DNA of 64,000 bases. Origin: Candidatus Methylacidiphilales bacterium. Lineage in GTDB: Bacteria > Verrucomicrobiota > Verrucomicrobiia > Methylacidiphilales > JAAUTS01. The stretch spans positions 38,275-102,274 of the forward strand of contig JAQTNW010000003.1 in the NCBI GenBank assembly GCA_028713655.1, read 5' to 3'. Position numbers and translations under genes: made by a program. Position 1 is the stretch's first letter; each line of letters opens with the position of its first letter. Positions 15,855 to 27,800 of this stretch are shown here, piece by piece. The notes under the pieces are model-generated. The model had not been told where the DNA came from, made no database searches, and saw only the letters and a program-made list of their open reading frames with translations.

Positions 15855-18800
15855 ATGATCTTATATCAGACAGGTTGCCGGGCTGATAAGCGGGGCATTT
15901 TTCAATGCAACCCGCTCTGCGCCCCCCTGTCTGTTGTTTCCGTGGCACTGCCACTGCTATTATTCCTGTTGGCGCCTCCAACCCTTCAGGCCGGTGATGC
16001 GCTGTCCCACCAACAGGCTGTGGCAGCATTAAGGTCGGGCGGAGGCGGTGGATCGGGGACAGGAGGATCGGGCTCCGGCCCCTCTTCGGCATCGGATCCC
16101 GGCCAGGCTGCTGCCCAGGCCATGGCGCAGGCTTCGGCCCGGACGAACGATGCGCTGGCCCAAACGGCCCAGGCTTTGCAGGTCATGCGGGCGGCTCAAA
16201 TCGCAGCCCGAACGCAGGCGATCTCGGGGCCCAACAACCTTGGAACCAACCCAAACAACCCGGCGATACAACTGCCCAATGTGCCGGACGGTCTGGCCGG
16301 GGGTGCGCTGGTGCCCGACTCCGGATTGTCACAACCCGGCGTGGCCAATCCGGTGGTCACTTGGGTGGGGGCCAAAACTCCGGTGCAGACGGCGAACGGC
16401 GGCCAGACCCAGGTAACCATTGAGCAAACCCAGCAACAGGCGCTGTTGAATTGGCAAACATTTAATATCGGAAAAAATACGCTGCTTGATTTTGACCAGA
16501 GCGCCGGCGGCGCCAATGTAAGCCAATGGGTGGCGTTCAACAAAATCAACGATCCCTCGCTGGCGCCCTCGCAGATACTGGGTGCCATCCAGGCGTTGGG
16601 CCAGGTCTATGTCATCAACCAGAACGGCATCATTTTCGGGCCTCATTCCCAGGTGGATGTGCATACCCTGGTGGCTTCATCCCTGCCGATCAATGACAAC
16701 CTGGTCTCAAAAGGGCTGCTCAACAGCGCGGACTTGCAGTTCCTGTTTTCAACACAGCCGCTTGCAGCCGGAAAACTGGATAGCTCCGGCTTTACCCCGG
16801 TTTTTATCGACCCGCTTTTTACGGTGAGCGGCGCAGCGAATACCCATACGCTGACCCAAAAGCTGTCATCGAGTAATGCTCTGACAGTCAACTATTATCC
16901 CTCCGGCCCCACTCCAAAAAATCTTGTTTCCGGCACGGATTACACCATGAGCCTGGACGGGAGTGGGAATACTGTCCTGGCCTTTACACCCGCCGGGTTG
17001 GGGAAAATTGCTGGCGCTTCGGTCGGCGTTTCGTACGTCCCTGCCTCTGTCCATACCGGGGATGTAACGGTCCAGCAAGGGGCCATTCTCAATGGCACCC
17101 CGATTGTCAACGAGCCCGTCATCCTCGGTAATGCCGCAGCCACGCAAAAATTGTCCGACGTTGTGGCTGCCGGAACGGCGCCGACGGTTGCTTATACTCC
17201 GTCCGGCGGTGTTGCCACTCCTCTTAGCCTGGGTGTTGACTATACGTTGAGCGTCGATACCGATGGCAAAACCATTGTCATGCTCACCCAAAATGGCTTG
17301 GCTAAAGTTGCCGGTGCTCCAGCCAGCGTGGCCTATACTCCCGTGACCAACGGAGGCAGGATCGCCTTGGTCGGAGCAAATGTGAATAATGCCGGTACGA
17401 TATCAACGCCCGACGGCCAGACCATCCTCGCCGCCGGATTGCAGGTCGGAATGGCCGCACATTCCACCAATGATCCGCATTTGCGTGGTTTGGATGTTTA
17501 TGTTGGCGCCGCTGATCAATTCACTGGCGTTGCGACCAATACCGGTGTCATCGACGCTCCCAGGGGGAATGTCACTGTTGCAGGCAGGCAAGTCAATCAG
17601 ATGGGCGGGATTGACAGCTCAACTTCGGTGGCGCTAAACGGGAGTGTTAATCTCATGGCAGATTACAGCGCGGCCATCAACCCCCAATACGATCCCGTCA
17701 GCAATCCGGATGTTCTTCCCTTCATTCCGCAATCCATCGACGGCACCGTGACTTTGGGGGCGGGCAGTGTGACCCGCATCCTGCCTGAAGTGGAGAGTGC
17801 CGATACCGTGGTTGGCACCGAGCTTGCCTTGCGTTCCCAGGTGAAAATGGAAGGGGCTGTTATTCATCTGGCCCCGGATTCCCAACTCCTGGCGCCCAAT
17901 GCCGAGGTAACTTTGAAAGCCGGCGTCTGGCTTCCGAACAACGGTGGTTCTTTTATTTATAGCGACGGCCAGGTTGCCTTGGACTCGGGTGCGGTGATCA
18001 ACGTGGCCGGCTCTGAAGATGTCAACGCCTCGGTCACGGAGAATATTATTTCCCTGCAATTGACCGGCACCGAACTGGCCAACTCCCCATTGCAGCGCAA
18101 CGGCATGCTTCGCGGAAAAAAAATCCAGGTCGATATCACGCAATATGGCACTGACAGCAACGGCAACACCTGGATTGGCACTCAGATCGCGGACGTATCC
18201 GGTTATGCCAATTTGATCCAACGTTCGGTTGGTGAGCTGACAACCGCCGGTGGTTCGGTGACAATCAATGCGGGTGGTTCGTTGGCCATGCAGGCCGGCT
18301 CGAACATTGATGTCTCCGGCGGTTGGACCAATTACCAAGGGGCATACATCCAGACGACCAAGCTTTTGGCCGGCGGGAATATCATCGACATTTCCAAGGC
18401 AACCCCGGATCGCGTGTATGATGGGATCTATGACGGTTTTACGCAAAGTTCCGCCAAATGGGGCACGAGCCAGACCTACATAAACCCGCTTTTGGTTGGC
18501 GCCACATACAGGAATGGCTATGTCCAGGGTGGTGGTGGTGGTTCGCTTGCAGTTACCGCCCCCGCCATGACCCTGAAGGGCGGCTTGTATGGGAACACCG
18601 TGGCGGGACAACAGCAACGCATGCCGGATGCGAAGGTCAAGGCGACATTTTCCAGCACCTCGGTTTTGCCGGCCATGCGATCCATCCTGAGCGTGCCCGG
18701 AGCGGGTTCTTTGTCCCTGTCTTTTTTAAAACAGAATCCGGACCCATCCAACCCGGTTTTTTATTCTCCCACGCCACCTCATATAGCCTTTACATTCGGG

Positions 18801-21800
18801 CCCGCCTTGAATCCGGCAGATCCTATGGAACTCGATTTGTCGCCGCACCTTATTGGAGTTAACGGTTTTGGGAATCTCAGCATTGGCAACAGTGATGGCA
18901 ACATTACGGTGCCGTTCGGCGTTGTCCTGGCGGACTCGCCTCTTGGTTCGATTACAATGACAGGAGCTAATATCGATATTCAGGGAAAAATAAGCGCTCC
19001 GGACGGAAATTTGAACTATACCGTTTACGACTTCACCCCCAACCCGGAATTCCAAGTCCTGCAACAGCCGCCTCCCACGCCTTCTCCTGATTCCTCGCGC
19101 GGGCATTTTATTCTGGGTTCGGCAGCCTCCCTGAGTACGGCAGGCCTCATTGTGGATGATCGCGCGGGTTCATCGCTTTCGCCCCTGGCCACGGCTGGTG
19201 GAACAGTGTCCATCAAAAGCTACAGCGCCGATCTGGCCGTCGGCAGCAAGATCGATGCGTCCAGCGGAGTGGCCCTGAGCGGGACCAGCAAAGAGGCTTT
19301 TGGGGATGGAGGCAGCATTACCATTAACGCGGGCCAGGATCCGGGAACACCGGCGCTCGTCGGCGGGATTCTTAACTTGAATGCCAGTCTTAGAGGTTAT
19401 GCCGGTATCGGGAAAAAGGGCGCGGCGCTCAACATCCTGGCCCCCTTGATCCAAATAGGCGGCGCCACGACCGACCCGGATACCTTGCTGCTTTCGTCGG
19501 ACTTTTTCAGCCAGGGTGGATTCAGCAGTTTCACGTTGACCGGCCTTGGAAAAGCCGATGGACACGGCGGATATTTTCCAGCAGTTTATATTGCCCCCGG
19601 CACTTCAATCACTCCTGTAGCCCAAAATTCCGTGATTGATCCGAACGCAGCCGGTATCGCGCTGACTTCCATACTGGCGCCCCAGGGGTTGCGTACCGGG
19701 GTCAATTTGAGCTTCGTTGCAGCGGGTGTGCAAGATTCCAACCAACCCCTTGGTTTGGCGGTTCGGGGTGATTTTTTGATGGGCGAGGGCGCTGTCATCC
19801 AAACCGATCCGCAATCCGATCCCACCCGGGGTGTTTCCATCAGCGGCTATACGGCAGCCGTGCTCGGATCCATTATCGCACCGGGCGGAACCATCAGCGT
19901 CAGTGGAAAAAGTTCCAACAGTTTTTCCATAAATACGTCACAGGCCTTGGTCAGTGTTTATCTCGGCCCGGACAGTGTTTTATCCACAGCCGGGACCACG
20001 TTGCTGGTGCCGGACACCAGCGGCCACGGCTATCGTACCGGTTCTGTTTTGAACGGCGGCGCCATTAAAATCAGCGGCAACATCATGGCCGAAGCCGGGG
20101 CCACCCTGGATGTTTCCGGCGCGAGCGATACGCTTTATCTGCCTGAATCGTACTCTAACGCTTCGGGCGGAGTATCGGCTCTCGTCCCGACTTTGATCGA
20201 CAGCAACGGCGGATCCATCACTCTGGCTGGCATTCAGGAATTGTTTACGGATGCGATGCTAAAGGGCCATGCAGGTGGCTCCGCGGCACAGGGAGGAAAT
20301 CTGTCCATTTCATCCGGATTTATAAAAACCGCCGGCATTGCCATCCCGTTGGATCCCAACTTATGGGTGGCCCAAAGCGGACTCACGATTCCGAAGCCTT
20401 TCGCCCCCGGCTCGACAGGAATCGGCCAATTGGTAACAGACACTGGAGGGAATGCCCTTCCGTTCCTCGGTCATTTTACGGCTGACAGCTTTTATTCCGG
20501 TGGATTTGACTCGCTCGCTCTTGGAGGTACGGTTCAATTTAGTGGACCCGTAACGATTACTGCCAAACGCAGCATCAATGTCGCCAGTGGAGGTTTCCTG
20601 TTGGGCGATTCTGCGATCAACTTAAGCGCACCCTATGTCGCCATAGGAACCTCATTTCACGCCCCATACTCGCCCTTGTCACCCCCGGCCAACATTTTCA
20701 GCGATGCGTTGGGTCGGCCATTTTACACGCCGCCGGCCTATGGCGCAGGCGATCTTACGGTTTCAGCCGGCCTTATCGACATCGGCAATCTTTCGCTGCA
20801 GGGAATAGGCAAGGCGAATTTTTATGCTGACAACGGCGATATCCGCGGCGGCGGTACGCTGGACGTCGCCGGGGACATCACCATGCGCGCTGGACAAGTT
20901 TACACCCCGACGGCTGTTAGTTTCACCATTGCAGCCTACGATCACGGCGCCACTCCCGGCAGTGTGACGTTTGAAGCGTCCGGCAGCCGGCAACTTCCAA
21001 TATCAGCCGGCGGAATCCTGAACATTTACGCTTCCACTATCAACCAGGGCGGTGTCTTGCGTGCGCCTTTTGGCTCCATTAACCTGGGTTGGAATGGGCT
21101 GGGATCGACACCGGTGGATTTGATCACCGGATCGGGCGTTACGGATTCAAACGGAAATTCGGTTGCTACCCTGAATATTAAATCGACGCAGACACTGGCC
21201 TTGTCGAGTGGAAGTGTGACTTCGGTTTCGGGAGTCGATCCCGTAACGGGGCAGGGCTTGACCAGCCCCTATGGCACGAATCTCAATGGCGCGCAGTGGA
21301 TCGATCCCAGCGGAACGGATATCACCACTGTCGGCCCGCCTGTCAAATCGGTCAACATCTCGGCGCAGCAAGTCACGGATGGATCCGGTTCGTCGATTGA
21401 CATCAGCGGCGGCGGGGATCTGTATGCGTATCGCTGGGTTTCCGGTGTCGGAGGCACCCGGGATATTCTCGCCTCGTCAACCGCGTATGCTGTTATTCCG
21501 GGTTATCAGGCGGATTATGCTCCGATTGACCAAACCGTGGACAGCAATGGGGCGCATCCGTATCAGAATACTTCACTCAAGGTTGGTGACCAAATTTATC
21601 TCGGTGCCGGTAGTGGTCTTCCCTCAGGGGTTTACACCCTGCTGCCCGCCCGCTACGCGTTGTTGCCCGGCGCGTTTCTCGTGACTCCGAAGAGCAGCGT
21701 GGTTCCCAACGGCACAACGGTCATGCCCGACAGTTCCAGCCTCGTTTCCGGTTATCGTTTCAACAATCTGAGCCCTCTGCCGACAGGCCGGCAGCCCTTG

Positions 21801-24800
21801 TTTGCATCTTTTGAAGTCGCGCCACAGTCCGTACTCCGCGCCCGGGCCGAATATGACCTTTCCCTCGCCAACGGTGATGTTTTCATCAACAACGGCATCG
21901 CTTCGCTTCCGAACAGTTTTTTTGTTCAAAGTGCGCAGACGAATAATCTGGCCGTGCCTCGTTTGCCCCTGGATTCGGGGCAATTGGTGCTCGCCGCGAC
22001 CCAGGCGATGGCCATTCACGGCGCCGTCGATTCGCAGGCTCCGGCGGGCGGACGTGGCGGGCTTGTCGATATCAACAGCCCGTCCGATATTCTCATTGCC
22101 GGTCCCGGCGCCAGCGGAGTTCCAGGGGAGCTGGTACTCGATTCGTCCGGCCTGACAAACTTCGGCGCCGGAAGTTTGCTGATTGGCGGTGTCCGCCAGA
22201 TCGGCGCCAATGGTACGACGATCACAGTCACTACCCACAATATCACAGTGGACAATGCCGGAGCGCCGTTGAAAGGACCGGATATAATCCTGGCCGCCAA
22301 CCAAAGCCTTGCCTTGGCCCAGAATGCCGATATCGAACAGATTGGCACAGCCTCCGGTCTTGATAATATATTGCTCATCGGCAATTCAACGTCGGGCAAG
22401 GGTGACGGCGCCCTGCTCCGTGTCAGCAGCGATGTTTCGACGCAATTGGTTCGCTCCAGCGTGGATTCCTCCGCCGTGCCGCTCATGACAATTGGGCAGG
22501 GAGCAAGGATTTCAGGCGCCAGCGTTACGCTGGATTCGACTTCCAGGACAAGCTTTGATTCAAGCGCTGTCTTGAGCGGCCAGACTATCAACCTCGGCAG
22601 CGGCCAGACCAGCCTTGTGCTGGATAACAGCCAGCCGGTGACTTCCGGCCTGGTACTTTCCAACGCGGCCCTGCAGAATCTTCAAAGTTCCGCGCAGGCC
22701 CTGTCCTTATTGAGCTATTCCACGATTGATATTTATGGGACAGGCCAGATCGGTACGCCAGGATTTAACAGCTTGGTACTGCACACTGCGGCAATCCGGG
22801 GTTATAACAACGGGGGTGGGACAGTGAGCTTTATGGCTCAGAACATCCAACTGGACAACTCCCCGGGCAGGACAGTCGCCGCTCCGGCGCCGGTGCTGGC
22901 CGGCACCCTCGAATTTGATGCCTCGACCCTGCGACTCGGTGTCGGCCAGTTGGGAGTTGATCTTTATGCAAATCTGAATCTGAATGCCAGTGGTGGCGTG
23001 CTCGTGGAAGGGAACGGCGGGCTGGCCGCGCAGGGGAATATCCATATCATAACTCCGGAGATTACCGGCGCCGCAGCGGCTGCTCAGTCCATAACCGCCG
23101 GGGGATCCCTGCTCATTGATAAATCCGGCGTTTCAACCATTGACAGCCTCGGAGGGTTGGGTGCCAGCCTGGTTTTGCAGGGGGCCAATGTCTCAGTGAA
23201 CACCGATGTGACTTTGAAAAGCGGTTTGCTCAAGCTTCATGCTTTGAATGGCGGAGTTGTTGTGGGAGGTATTCTGGATGCAGGCGGCAGCGCCAAGGTG
23301 TTCTTTGACCAAATAAAGTACAGTAACGGCGGCCAGATTATTTTGGAGTCGGACACAGGTTCCGTGACCTTGGCTTTGAGCGGTAGCGTGTCGGTTGCAG
23401 CCCAATCGGCTGCTGGCGATGCTGGAACGATTTCCATCAGCGCCCCGGCGGGTACGTTTGTGCATGATGGAGCTTTGTCGGGGCAGGCGGGCGCAGGCGG
23501 GCAGGGCGGCAGTTTCTCCCTGGATGTGGCAACGATGGATCCTTCAACCGTTCTGGGCGGCAATGACCTGGCTTCACTCGAGCTGGCATTGGCTTCGAAT
23601 GGTTTTGACCAATCCCAGTCGATCCGTGTCCGGGGTGGCGGCTCCAATGGTGTCAACAATGATGTCTATGTCGCTGCCGGAACTACAGCCAGGGTGCACA
23701 CATTCAACCTTTCGACTGACCAGGGTTCGATCACAGTTGGCGGCAAAATTGATGCCAGTGGCGCTACCGGTGGCGCCGTTAATTTGACGGCGCAAGGCAG
23801 TGTGGTGCTGGAGAGTGGGGCAATCCTGACCGTGAAAGGGGACACCTTCAACGATGCCGGCAAAGGTGGCGCGGTCACTCTTGAGGCCGGTTCGGAAACC
23901 AACGGCAGCTTCAGCAATCAAGCCTTGGGCGCCGGCCCTCAAATCCATATTCAGAGTGGTTCCGCCATTGACCTTTCCGTTGCTCAAAATGCAACTCCAG
24001 CAGTCACAAGCGCCAACGCTGCAATAGGCAAATTCAGCGGAACGCTGAATTTGCGGGCGCCGCAGACGGCAGGCAATACGGATCTTCAGATTAAAGAAAT
24101 TGATGGAACCATTCTGGGCGCCTCCAGCATCCTGGTGGAAGGCTATCAAGTCTATGCGCCCGCTGTCGGCTCGATTAACAACACAGTGGAATCTGCTGTT
24201 CAAAATAACGGAAACACCTTCGGCGGAAATGCTGCGGCAATCACCAACCGCTTGTTTGCCGGCAATGCCGGATTGAAACCACTGGCTGTCATTGCTTCCG
24301 GAGCGGAAATCATCAATACCAACGGCAATCTGACGTTGTCCATCGATTGGGACCTCCACACTTTCCGTTTTGGTCCAAACAGCGCACCTGGTGTTTTGAC
24401 CCTGCGCGCTTCGGGGAACCTGGTTTTTAACGGCACCTTGAGTGACGGCTTTAACGGTTCCACCTACAACGCCACGCTCCTCGCCGCCAATCCTGCGCTT
24501 CCGCTTAACGCCCAGTCCTGGTCCTATCGCCTGGCCGCAGGTGCTGATTTTAGCGCCGCTGATTTTCACCAGGTACAGTCTTTGGCAAGCCTCGCTGCTA
24601 ATAGCGGATCACTTAAACTCGGCATAAATGGCACAGGCTCGCCTTCGGTTGGAAACACCGGAACAAAGGCCCTGACCAGCGATGCGGTCAAAGGCCATTA
24701 TCAGGTCATCCGCACCGGCAGTGGCGATATTGACATCTCCGTTGGCCGCGATGTTCAATTGCTGAACCCATTTGCCACGATCTACACCGCTGGCGCCAAA

Positions 24801-27800
24801 GTCACGGATCCAACCCTGGGCGGGACATTTGTGACGCCTCCCTCGGCCAACATCAGTTCAAGCTCCGAAGGCAACCTGGGGGCCACCCAGGAAACCCCGA
24901 CCTATCCCGCGCAATACAGCATGGCGGGCGGCAATGTGACCATCGCGGCCCAGGGAGACATCAAACATCAAACTCTTTTCCAGGGGCAACTGATCGATGA
25001 TTCCGAAAAACAACTCCCGGATAATTGGCTCTACCGGCGTGGTTATATGGATCCCACGACAGGCCAATTCGGCATCGCCAAATTTGGCGACGTGGCCTCG
25101 ACCACATGGTGGGTGGATTTCAGCAATTTCTTCGAGGGAGTGGGCGCGCTCGGCGGCGGCAATGTTACTCTGGTTGCCGGGGGCGATGTCCGCAATGTTG
25201 ATGCTGTGATCCCCACCAACGCCCGCATGCCTGTTGGAAAACCGAATGCGGGCAACATGGTTGAATTGGGTGGGGGGGATTTGAGCGTGACGGCAGGAAA
25301 CAACATCAGCGGCGGCGTTTATTATGTCGAGCGCGGCCAGGGTACGCTCAGCGTCGGCAACACCATTACCACCAACAGCACGCGTTCCCCGTCCGTGCCG
25401 CAGTATCTCAGTTTGAATTCCACAGTTTTGCCCTCCCAAACGTGGCTGCCCACGACCTTGTACCTTGGCAAGGGCGGCTTTGACGTGACGGCCCGCGGAA
25501 ACGTGCTGCTCGGCCCCATCGTTAACGCCTTTATGCTGCCCCAGGGCATCAGTAATACATTTTATGACAAAACCTATTTCTCGACCTATGCGGCTAATGA
25601 CACGGTGAATGTTTCCTCCCTGGGAGGCAATGTTACATTCAGGAATGATGTCACGTTGCCCGGCAACGAGCAAACCACACCCGTCCTGATCGCTTGGCTT
25701 GAAAATGTGAATCTCTTGAGATCGTTGCCTGCCACGGTTTCATTTTATGAACCCTGGCTCAGATTGGTCGAAACCGATGTCGATCCCTATTTCGATACTT
25801 TTGCAGCACTGGCCCCACCCACCCTGCAGGCAACCGCATTTTCGGGCGATATTAATCTGGGCGGCTCGATAACCCTGTCGCCTTCGCCTGGCGGTACTGT
25901 GGATTTTGCGGCCACAGGCTCGATCAACGGCCTGCAATCCAACGGCGTTACTAATTTCTCTGCCACTTTTACTCCGATCACTTCCTGGGGTTCCTCCCAG
26001 ATCAATCTTTCCGATGCCGATCCCAACTCCGTACCCGGCGTGGCTTCGCCGTCTGCTGTTCAAGCGGTTCCCGGCGTTGGAATCTCCACCAATGTCGCAC
26101 GGCAAACCAACTCCCAACTGCTTGGCTCCCTGGGCGCCATGTTCCAGGAATCCGGATCCACAGAAGGTACGCATGCCGTCTTGCAGGCCAAACAGGTTCT
26201 TCATACGCCTGGTTTGCTCCACCAGAATGATCCCAATCCGCTTCGTCTCTATGCGCTGGGCGGGGATATCTCGGGTCTGACTCTCTTTTCCGGCAAATTT
26301 TCCAGGATTTACGCGGGCAATGACATCACGGACACTTCCTTTTATATCCAAAACAACAATGCGGCGGATATTAGCATCGTCAGCGCGGGCCGTGACATCA
26401 TTCCCTACGATGCGAATTCGGCGTTGCTCCAGGCAGCCAGCCAGCCCGGAAATGTCACCAATAGCGCGCTCAATAATTTCAACACCAGTCCTTATCAAGC
26501 CGGTGATATCCAGATCAGCGGACCGGGCACACTCGAAGTCCTGGCCGGACGAAATTTGAATCTTGGCATCGGCGCCGGCAATTCCGACGGCACCGGCGTG
26601 GGCATCACCAGCATCGGAAACACCCGCAATCCCTATCTTTCCTTTGGCGGGGCTGATATTATCGCTGGGGCGGGTATCGGCGCGCCCGCGGGGGACCTGG
26701 CATCACCCTCATCCAAATTTGATTTTTCCGCTTTCATTGCTGCGATTCTCAACCCGGCCACAGCCGGCGCCCAGGCCACACGCTACTTGCCTGACTTGCC
26801 CGCCCTCGCCCTGCCTGCGGATACTTTCAGCCAGCAAGCTCCGGCGACTGGTTATTTAAATAATCTGGGAGTTCTCTTGGGCCTTTCCGGCAAGCCTACC
26901 GGCCAGCAGGTCTTGGCTGCGTTCAACCTGCAACCGCCAAGCCAGCAAACCTCTCTTGCATGGAATGCTTTTCAACAATTGCCTGCTTCCCAGCAGGATG
27001 TGCTTGCCCTTGGCATCTTTTACCTGGCTCTGCGCGATGCGGGCCGCGACCACAACAATCCTTCCAGCCCGGGCTTCCAAAGCTTCGCATCTGCCAACGC
27101 CGCGATTGCCGCCCTTTTCCCGGGAAATACCTGGAAAGGGGATATCTTGACCCAGGGCCGCGATATCCGGACCACCAGCGGCGGCAACATCAGCCTCTTC
27201 GCGCCCGGAGGCGGACTGACCCTGGCCTCCACCGCCATTGGCAATCCGCTGACGCCACCCGGCATTGTCACCGAAGACGGCGGCAGCATAGCCATCTTCA
27301 CCCGCGGCAGCGTGAATTTGGGAATCTCCCGTATTTTCACGCTGCGGGGTGGTAATGAAATCATCTGGTCCAGCAACGGGGACATTGCCGCCGGCGCTTC
27401 GTCCCGCACTGTGCAGTCGGCCCCGCCCACCCGCGTCCTGATCGATCCGCAAAGCGGCGATGTGCAGACCGACCTTGCCGGATTGGCCACCGGCGGCGGT
27501 ATTGGTGTCTTGAATACGGTTCCCGGAGTCAAACCGGGCGACGTCGATTTGGTTGCTCCGAACGGAACCATTAATGCCGGCGATGCAGGCATCCGGGTGT
27601 CAGGCAATCTGAACCTTGCCGCCGTTCAGGTCCTCAATGCGGGGAATATCCAGGTGGGCGGCCAGTCCGCCGGGGTTCCCGTGGCGGCGCCTGGCGTGAG
27701 TCTGGGCTCTTTGACCTCCGCCTCCAACACCACCGCCGGGGCTGCCAGTGCCGCAGCCGATGTCGCCAAACAGGCGCAAAATGAGGCTGCTGGTGCTCAA

